This document shows positions 56,535-64,000 of a stretch of DNA of 64,000 nt, piece after piece. The translations under genes and the position numbers were made by a program. The notes below the pieces were generated by a model, which had not been told where the DNA came from, did no database searches, and worked only from the letters and a program-made list of their open reading frames with translations. Positions within the stretch are counted from its first letter, which is position 1, and every line of letters begins with the position of its first letter. The DNA is taken from assembly GCA_963565915.1 (NCBI GenBank), contig OY751492.1:3472001-3536000 (forward strand). The letters run 5' to 3'. This stretch comes from Entoloma clypeatum (taxonomy: Eukaryota > Basidiomycota > Agaricomycetes > Agaricales > Entolomataceae).

Positions 56535-58654
56535 TGAGGTTGATAGCGGATGTGAACGCACATGCATCCATCCCAGAATAGTATGCGAACAGAACCTCCC
56601 CACGCGAGGAATACCGCCCATAGCAATTCTAAATGCGGATGGATCACCAAATCGACAACAAAAAGCGAACCAACTTGCCGAAGTCAAGCTGGATCTGGGA
56701 ACACATCAAGAAACCATGGAAGCAATGGTACTGGACATTGGGAGAACAGACATGCTCTTGGGACATGACTGGTTGGTACACCACAACCCTACGATCAATT
56801 GGACAACCGGCACCGTAACGTTCAACCGGTGCCCAACTACATGCCGAACCAAACATTCGGATTTCAGGGTTAACCTTGATGGTCGCAAACACCGGGTTCG
56901 CATCATTGAGGTGCGCGACAAAGATGCACCCAAGAAGTCGGATCAGAAATGGAAGCCTGGAGACCCTATATTGGAAGCTGTCACTCCCACACCACCTCCC
57001 ACAACCAAACGACCCTCATACGTTGATCGGTTTACTCACCTCTTCGAGAAGGAGAACTTTGATAAGATCCCGAAGGAAAGGGAATGGGACCATGGTATTG
57101 AACTTACACCGGACGCACCAAAGGAACTAGGGGGAAATACATATCCCATGACACAAAAGGAACAAGAGGAATTGGACGCATTCATTGACGAAGGTCTAGC
57201 AACTGGAAAGATCCGCCTGTCCAAATCCCCTTATGCTTCCCCTTGCTTCTTCATCAATAAGAAGGATGGTTCCAAACAATTGGTACAAGATTACCGCATG
57301 GTCAACAAATTTATGGTCAAAGACAAGTTCCCACTCCCGCGCATCTCCGATCTCTTGGACGTGCTGAAAGATGCAGTCTACTTCAATAAAATGGACATCA
57401 TGTGGGGTTACAACAATGTCCGGATTAAGGAAGGTGATGAATGGAAGGCTGCCTTCCTCACCAGTCGAGGATTGTTTGAACCATTGGTCATGATTTTTGG
57501 CCTTTGCAACTCCCCGGGAACGTTCTCTCGGATGATGGCTAGTCTATTCCGGGACCAGATCCGCCGACGCATCCACGTGATCTACATGGATGACATTGTG
57601 GTTATTGGTAAAACCAAGGAAGAACTCGCGCGAAACACCGAAGAAATTCTGCAGATCCTATCGGACAATGACTTGTTCCTGAAGGAGAAGAAGTGTTTCT
57701 GGGAAGTAACAAAATGCCGAAGGATTAGCCAAGATCTATCGGGATCAGATATGGAAGCTTCATGGGATCCCCAAGAAGATCATCAGTGACAGGGGACCAC
57801 AGTTTGCTGCGAAGTTCATGGAGATACTTTGCCGCATGTTAGGGATCAAAAGGAATCTGTCCACCGCATACCATCCACAGACTGATGGACAGGCCGAACG
57901 ATCGCATCAGGAAACAGAAGCATTCTTACGAAACTTCGTCAACCATCTACAAGATGATTGGGCTGAGTGGATTGCAATTGCTGAATTCCAGTACAATGAT
58001 AAAGAACATCAGGCGACAAAGCACACACCATTCTACCTCAACTATGGCTTGCATCCTTGGAAGGGAGAACTTGTGTTGGAAGACACCAACCCGGCTGCCA
58101 ACAGCTTCTTGGAAAAACTCAAACAAGCACGAGAAGAAGCCAATGCAGCGCTGAAACAGGCACAGGATCAGATGAAGAAGACAGTTGATACGCGACGAAG
58201 TCCGTCTCAGAACTACCACATCGGAGACAAGGTGTGGCTGGAAGGGACTAACATCAGGACCAACCGTCCCTCGAAGAAACTTGACGCACTCCAACATGGA
58301 CCATTCAAGGTCCTAGAGAAGAAAGGGGCTAGCACGTACCTTCTTGATCTTCCAAAGACTTGGAAAATGATTCACCCTGTGTTCAACAAGACCCTGTTGT
58401 CACCTTACGAAACCCCGAAGTATGCCATCCAGAAGAAGAAACCAGCCCCTGATCCGATCATCGTTGAAGGACGAGAAGAGTACCATGTGTCCACAATCCT
58501 AGACTCTCGAAAGTTCCGTGGAAAGATCCAGTACCTCGTCCAGTGGGAAGGATATGGCCCAGAAGAGAACACATGGGAACCTCGAGCTAATGTTCAGAAC
58601 GCTCAAGATTTGATCCGTGATTTCCATCGGCAGAATCCGTCTCGCCCACGATAA
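56535..58654 (+). pseudogene. Gypsy pol: protease, RT, partial integrase, chromodomain
   Basis: Protease site VDSGCERTCI (about 56538), then MLLGHDWLVHHNPTINW. RT runs from LSKSPYASPCFFINKKDG through YMDDIVV (57583) to [10 protein letters not shown]. At about 57712 the sequence jumps to integrase [17 protein letters not shown] and ISDRGPQF in another frame, with TGCCGAAGG at the join. Integrase then continues through [13 protein letters not shown] and [11 protein letters not shown] to a C-terminal chromodomain ([17 protein letters not shown]) ending at 58654. RNase H, the HHCC finger and the first integrase Asp are gone, roughly 1.5-2 kb compared with complete relatives. Chromodomain elements usually insert near heterochromatin marks. 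Confidence 0.9.
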
Positions 58655-58786
58655 AAGACAGTGTTCAAAACCCATAACAATATTGACCTCATCAGCCAAC
58701 CACACACCGAGTTCCCCGCTCTAGTCTTTTCCCTGCCCAATATAGCCTCCCCCTTCTTCTTCTATCTCTCAACCATCCTCACCGCC

Positions 58787-59149
58787 ATGTCCAACACCAC
58801 CGTTACCTCCACCTCCACCACCAACATCAACCCCGCCATCGCCGCCCTCATGAACGAAGCACTCTCCATGAGAGACCAAATCCATGCCCTCGAAACTTCC
58901 CTTGCCGACCTCCTTCATTGACAGATGCATATCTGGCTTCACTCGCTGTCCAACCTCCCCGTCGCCCCGAGTCCCGAGGTTCTCGGAAATTACACCAGCA
59001 CCCTCGTGATCGAAAATCAATGTATTCGGCTGGCTATCAAAGGCCTCAAACTCGCCATCGCCATCAACGAGGAGTTAATATATGATTGGAGCCTCAAGGA
59101 GAGTCCGAACTGGTCCGATCCTGGCAACAACGAGGGATGGGGACAATGA
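58787..59149 (+). other. Extra small ORF between pol and 3' LTR, one TGA
   Basis: A 121-codon frame from ATG 58787, Thr/Asn-rich then helical (ALMNEALSMRDQIHALETSL), is interrupted by TGA at 58919 and continues to 59149. No signal peptide or membrane segment is visible, so it is not env-like. The position suggests an accessory ORF of this gypsy lineage. It could also be a captured or chance frame. Confidence 0.4.
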
Positions 59150-59183
59150 CTCTGTGAGGACACAGAGCTTGAAGAGGGGAACA

Positions 59184-59586
59184 TGTTACAGACTCTACGG
59201 TATGCGGACGATGTCATCACTTTTACTTATCGGCCTGGCTCGGCGCCCTCTTACGAGCTTACTATGTCTAATGTCTACTCTCGCAACCTTCGATTCCCAG
59301 TCTGACTCACTACCTTTACTTCGTCAGCCCCTTTAGTATACTTCGCTCCCACACTGACTCGCTTTCCGCAGTCAGCTTACTTATTGTACATAGCCTTCCG
59401 CAGTCGCCTTACTCATGTGCACTGCCTTCCGCAGTACTGACTCATCCGCTACTGCCTATAGTCAGTACCCATATAAACCTCCTGTACTATAGTAGATTCC
59501 TTAGATTTAGCAATCACATTGCTCTTCGCCTTTCCACTTTCCTGCATACTCTGCCCGAACCTTGGAACGGTTTGTTAAGCATCACA
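59184..59586 (+). repeat. Gypsy 3' LTR
   Basis: TGTTACAGACTCTACGG to TTAAGCATCACA. The differences from the 5' LTR that I noticed are mainly transitions. Confidence 0.93.
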
Positions 59587-62451
59587 AAAATCTGCCGCCA
59601 TCATCCAGTCAGCTTGTCCCTCCCCCTCAAGCTCAACTCTCTCTTCTTCGGCAATGGGAGTAGGGGCTTGGACACCTCGGGTCAAGGCAGGATCGGATGG
59701 GCGCGACGACGCGACACCACGACCTTCGACAATGTCGAGAATCCACTGACTCGGTTTTCTGACGTGTTTTGTGGCTGGGGTTTCTTCTTCAACGGGTTCA
59801 GGAGCTGGAACTGGAGTTTGTAAAGGATTGGGAGGTGCAGTAGGAGCTGGGGATTTGGCTGGGGGGTCCACGGATGAGGTAGAGGTTGAGGTCGACGCGC
59901 TTGATGAATTCAGTGTGTTAACCTTTGTTTCGACAATTCCTTGTTCCTCCCCCTCGAGACAAGAGGCTGACGCCACGGTTCTGTCATAATAGATGTTCTG
60001 TTCAACGCTCACTGTCTTCTTGTCTGGCCAGTAAACTCTCACCCCCTTGCTCTGTTCGTCAACACCTATCCAATGTCCCTCGCGCACATGCCCTCCCAGC
60101 TTGTCGCCACCCTCAATTCGTACCCATATGTTCTCGCCCCACTTGCGCACATCCCTGAGGTCCGGCTTCTTTCCAAAAGCGGCCTCATATGGTGTTTTCC
60201 CATCGACTGCCTTGGTCGACGTGCGATTCATCAACCAAACGACGTGACGTGCAGCCTCGCCCCATAAATTTCTTGGGAGGCCGCTGGCATGGAGGAGAGC
60301 TCGGATATGCTCAACGATGGTGCGGTTTCGGCGTTCAGAGATGCCATTTTGCGTGGGGGTATCGTGTATAGTGAGTTTCTGCTCTGTGCCTCTCGATTTC
60401 AGGTACAAGATGAATTATTTGTCCATATATTCACCCCCCCGGTCTGAATGGAGGATTTTGATTGACACGCCGAGCTGGGTTGTACACCAGGCCTCGTATT
60501 GTTTGTATGATTTGAAAGCCTCGGATTTCGCACGCAAAAGGTAAAGGTGCGTGAGATGGGACATGTCGTCCGTGAAGGTGATGTAATATTTTCTTCCTCC
60601 TTTTGTCTCGACAGGAGCAGGTCCCCACAAGTCCGAATGGACTTCATCGCCGAATTTGGTGGCGTGCTCGCCCTCACGAGCTTTCGGGACGGATTTGCAT
60701 GTGGCCTTGGCATAGACACATGACTCGCAAAAGTATGGTTCACCTGAAGACGATGGCTCCAGACGAACACCAGTGACAAAACCGTTTTCGACGAGACACC
60801 GTGCAACGCCTGCCGAAATATGCCCCATACGTCGATGGAATTGATCCAGGGTGAGTACTTCTTCAGCCATATTCGCCGTTTTGGGCTCATCATGAGCCAC
60901 GCGGTACAGACCCTTGGTCTTGGGAACGGCACCAATTTGCTCCCCATTTGGACCTTTGATCGTGCATTTGCCACCCAAAAAGGTAATTTTGAAGCCCTTT
61001 TCATCAAGTCGACCAACTGACACAAGGGTGTAGCCAACTTCAGGGGAATATAAGACCTCAGTAAGTCTTAATTGTGAGATATCGGCTCCATTAGGTACGT
61101 TGATCATCATCTCGCCCATTCCAACCGCTGACATGCTTTGTTTGTTTGCGGCCTGGAATGATTTGGGGGGAATCTCGACAAAGTTGTCAAGAGCATCGCG
61201 ATATAGTGTGAGGTGCTTGGAACAGCCAGAATCGTAGATTTCGGCACGAGGTAAGTTAATAATGCCAACGCCAACTTGCGCGGCAAGGTCATCAGGCTCA
61301 GCAACAACCAAGTCCAGGTCAACGTCGACGAACGAGCTGCACTCGCTTCCTTTGACCCCAGATAGCTCCTCGGTATCCCAGCCACTGTCAGCCCTGTCGC
61401 TTCCGACCTCAGAAAACCAGTCACCATCACTGTCATAGCCCCCATCATCTGATTCATCTTCATCAGAATCAGACACAGCCTCGAGTTCGGGCATATCGGA
61501 ATCGGATTCGCTACCAAATGCAGGCTCCATAAAAAAGGCCCCTTCGTCTTCCGAATCAGATCCAATCGTGGTGTTTGCAACGCCGCCCTTTGGTGAGTCG
61601 TTCTTCTTTTCAGGTTTGGGACATTTGTCCTTGAAATGCCCCTTCTCCCCACAGTTCCAGCATACCCCTCGAAGTTTTCGCTCAAATTTCCCTTTGCCAT
61701 TGGACTTCCCGGAGGACGTGACACTGAGAGCCTCGTCTCGGTCTTGGTCCTTGGACTTCCCATTTCCACCATTTCGATGCGCGCACTGGGTTTGTTGGCG
61801 TTCATATTCCTCCGAGATCAGGGAGATCAGGGCGTCGGGAGTGACGGTCTTGGTGGCAGAATATAGTTTCGCGGCTGCAAGTTGATTCAATGCGAAGTTG
61901 GCAAGGGAATAGGGAAGGGATGAGATAATGGTGGAACAGTAATCTTTCTCGTCAATGTCCACCCCTACAGTTGCTAATTCTTTCCGTTTGACACGCAGGT
62001 CATTGAGGAACTGTTGAACATTACCCTTTTCAGGGCACTTCGACTCCAGAAAACGTGTCCGTAGGTCCATTTGCGCAAATGCGCCCTTTTCCGTGTACTC
62101 AGCAACAATCGTGTCCCATCGTTCCTTAACGACCTTCTTGTTTCGAATGCGCATCAGGGCAGAATCGGGGATCTTCTGGGTAAGTAACGATTTTGCCGAC
62201 CTTTCATCCTTGTCCCACTGAAGCATGGCAGCAGCTTCGTCGGCGCTAGGGGAGGCAACAACAGCAGGCACAGGACGGGGTTCATTGCCATCAAAATGGC
62301 CCCAATAGCCTTTTGCTTTGACGGCATCCTGGAAACGGAGTGAGAAGATCGCCCAGTTCACGCCAGAGGCATCAAGCTTTGGGATAGACGACGGGAGTGT
62401 ATCGGCAAGTGAGGTAGCAGTTACGGAGGTGATGGAAGACATGGTGAACAA
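59587..62451 (-). pseudogene. Copia Gag-protease-integrase polyprotein, truncated
   Basis: ATG 62451 (MFTMSSITSVTATSL). Gag includes NWAIFSLRFQDAVKAKGYW and the knuckle CWNCGEKGHFKDKC (about residue 265). A Ser/Asp-rich linker follows. Protease has IYDSGCSKHLT, the pre-integrase finger spans HRRMGHIS to CESCVYAK, and integrase has VHSDLWGP, LHSDRGGEY and GISERRNRTI. One in-frame TAA at 60415-60417 (YMDK-stop-FILYLKSRG) may be a CAA or GAA change. The frame reaches WMMAADF and then enters the gypsy LTR, which supplies the final stop. Without RT it is inactive. Confidence 0.92.
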
Positions 62452-62488
62452 TGAGAGAGAATGCAGTGGGGTCGACGCAGAGGTACGC

Positions 62489-62502
62489 GGGGCCCAATAA
62501 CC
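62489..62502 (-). promoter_or_regulatory. Primer binding site of truncated copia
   Basis: GGTTATTGGGCCCC directly after the LTR end TTCTTACA, again like the initiator-tRNA anticodon arm. Confidence 0.65.
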
Positions 62503-62931
62503 TGTAAGAATACTATAATAAATAGCTTAGTGTTTGCACGCGAGAGCGGGGTCAAACAACTATGTATTTACCTATAATAAATAGCTAGGCACTCAAACAT
62601 AAGTAAGACTTTCAAAAGAGAAAGATAAGTAGAAGATCTCACCTCAGTGTTTGCATGCGAGAGCGGGGTCAAACGACTGAGGGGAGGCGACAAAAACTAT
62701 GCCGTAATAAGTAAATAAGGTTTTGCAAATTTACCTTAACGAAAAACAAAGGGAAACGAGAGGAGAGTCTCGAAACATGTGGTACAATAAAGGTACAGCT
62801 AAAAAAGGTATGTAGAATGGAATACATGATATGGCAAAATAGCACGAGGAAAAACTATGGTGGCATAAAAACTCAACGCGGCTGCGCACTGTGTCCAGAT
62901 ATGGAAGGCTCGTGGCAGCTTGTCATTCCAA
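62503..62931 (-). repeat. Probable 5' LTR of truncated copia
   Basis: The 3' boundary (..TTCTTACA next to the PBS) is firm. The 5' boundary, TGTTGGAATGACAAGC at 62931, is inferred from the TG start and from the host gene ending there. It contains two copies of AGTGTTTGCAYGCGAGAGCG (62531 and 62645). No second LTR is in the window for comparison. Confidence 0.5.
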
Positions 62932-64000
62932 CATACGGAGGTTGTCAAAGGACAAGAAGTCCCTTCGAATCATAGTAGGGGCTACTACCGGCTTTGGTTT
63001 GACAGGTGAACGAGGGACGGCAATGGCAGCGGAGGATTTCGGCTTTGTAGGGGAGGTATTGGTAAATGAACGGGCTGAAAACATAAGTCAGCATGTACCT
63101 TAGTCAAAAAGGATTCAAGAATACCTTTACCCTTGCCCTGGGACTGGAAGGAGATCCTTGAGGCAGATACGGGGCCAGAAATGGTGTCAAAATCAAGGAT
63201 TTTACCCCACATGTCGACATCTCGTTCCCAAGGTATGGCAAAGGGGAGGCCAAGGATTCTTCGGACGTGATAGCGGGTACCTGAGGTATGGCCAATGTAG
63301 GCCAGTTCAAACACAGCAGAGTCTTCGACAACGAGGGCCATGACACCAACGGAAGTCAGCATTTGATCCGCCGTGAATTTAATATGATCTGTCGTCGAGG
63401 TGGGAGGGGAGGAGCCTTTGAAAATAATCCTAGTCATTGTCTCCGGATCAACGCGAGACATATTAACATATTCTCCCAATCTAGTAAACTTGAAGCATCG
63501 TACGAGCACCCTGAGAAAAATGGGGAAAAGATCAGAATAATAGAAGGACAATAAATAACACGAGACTACTAACCTTGTTTCATCAGGGGACAGCCTCGCC
63601 TGGACATTTAAAAATGACGCCTGGTAGACGCGGTCCTCTTCAGCATCAAACACGCCATGTTCTCTATTGGACTTTGCTGTGTATGTGACAACCTCAATAC
63701 CTAACCTACAGAGAATCGTGAGTCCATCTGAAAGGCAAGAAAAGATAAATCCCAATTACCAGAGAGGAGGGGCATTCCGGAAGATGGGGGCGAGGGCAAC
63801 CTCATCCGGCGATGGACCAGAGTCATCAGGTTGTCCAGTGGAATCCAGTACACAAGCATCCACAGGCAAATCCCCTCGTGGTTGATCTGGGTTCAAGCCA
63901 CTATCCGAGTTGCTAATGTCAGCAATTTGAGGACTCTGACCCTTGTTGGACTCAGGCCCTGAGTTTGAGTTATTGTGAATGACCCTGAAAGGCAATGAGT
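62923..64000 (-). CDS. Unrecognised spliced host gene, 3' end in copia LTR, 5' end outside
   Basis: Exons (minus): beyond 64000 to 63760, 63705-63574, 63510-63125 and 63074-62923. Introns are 54, 63 and 50 nt with GT/AG ends and matching phases. The joined text reads NAPPLW-LGIEVVTYTAKSN, LSPDETR-VLVRCFKFTRLGEYV and SQGKGKA-RSFTNTSPTKPKS. Conserved-looking parts are RIIFKGSSPPTSTTDHIKF and RYHVRRILGLPFAIPWERD. An AG acceptor near 63986 suggests another exon upstream. No family was recognised. The last codons (NLRMLE-stop) coincide with the inferred LTR start TGTTGGAATGA, so the native C-terminus has probably been replaced. Confidence 0.6.

Larger units (their letters stand above)
54275..59586 (+). 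mobile_element. Gypsy-type chromovirus, internally deleted, no matching TSD
   Basis: LTRs of 402 and 403 bp (54275-54676, 59184-59586), polypurine GAAGAGGGGAACA before the 3' LTR, and gag, protease, RT, integrase, chromodomain order. RNase H and the N-terminal half of integrase are deleted. The flanking 5-mers differ (GAAAG before, AAAAT after), and the copia on the right is cut off without its other half on the left. This copy therefore probably formed by recombination or deletion after insertion. Confidence 0.9.
59587..62502 (-). mobile_element. Copia element, 3' part lost at the gypsy junction
   Basis: Minus-strand copia with PBS at 62502-62489, gag, protease and integrase intact in order. 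It is cut at 59587, just after the integrase-RT linker, by the gypsy LTR. No RT, RNase H or 3' LTR is seen on the far side of the gypsy (before 54275). Confidence 0.88.

Noticed and set aside
1..64000. A biosynthetic cluster or defence-type gene system
   Set aside because: No co-directional set of related enzymes is present. The host genes are few, decayed or unrelated, and the rest is mobile DNA.

Overview
The window is nuclear DNA of a filamentous basidiomycete, most likely an agaricomycete. The evidence is short 46-63 nt introns with GT..AG ends, agaricomycete-type families (DUF6534-like membrane protein, DUF6698-like protein, a fungal HExxH-like family), and a repeat load that is mostly fungal transposons. 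No prokaryotic features, rRNA or CRISPR are seen. About three quarters of the 64 kb is mobile DNA, much of it nested, and target-site duplications (TSDs) could be read directly for most elements.

Layout. (1) 1-12.6 kb: two convergent paralogs of an HExxH-like fungal family flank a long-TIR foldback element (TSD TAA). That element is split by two head-to-tail Helitrons: an intact 7.5 kb autonomous copy encoding a roughly 1,881-residue Rep/helicase, and a 1.2 kb non-autonomous copy. Both end in CTCG rather than CTRR. (2) 12.8-18 kb: decayed host genes, an XPF/Rad1 pseudogene and a DUF6534-like pseudogene. (3) 18.9-20.5 kb: a Tc1/mariner element complete except for one TGA codon. (4) 20.7-32.8 kb: a Ty1/copia element whose 5' LTR is split by a 6.35 kb gag-only LTR element. 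(5) 33.3-40.6 kb: a second gag-only LTR element holding at least six further insertions, including a TIR element with a 10-bp TSD, three hAT-type elements with 8-bp TSDs, a solo gypsy LTR, and a foldback carrying a RecQ-like helicase fragment. (6) 40.6-45 kb: MITEs and a small hAT. (7) 45-50.4 kb: a decayed hAT transposase gene split by a non-autonomous hAT. (8) 50.6-51.9 kb: a tandem array of about 150-bp units. (9) 52.2-54.2 kb: two spliced host-like genes. (10) 54.3-59.6 kb: a chromodomain gypsy element with an RT-to-integrase deletion. (11) 59.6-62.9 kb: a truncated copia element. (12) 62.9 kb to the end: an unrecognised spliced gene whose 3' end runs into the copia LTR.

Common threads. 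Most nonsense codons in the transposon genes are TGA at sites where CGA or TGG is expected, as C-to-T decay of methylated repeats would give. Three copia-type elements share a primer site resembling the anticodon arm of initiator tRNA. A 20-bp minisatellite family occurs inside TIR elements of two different TSD classes. The strongest candidates for something undescribed are the CTCG-ended tandem Helitrons, the gag-only elements, and the minisatellite-bearing TIR elements.
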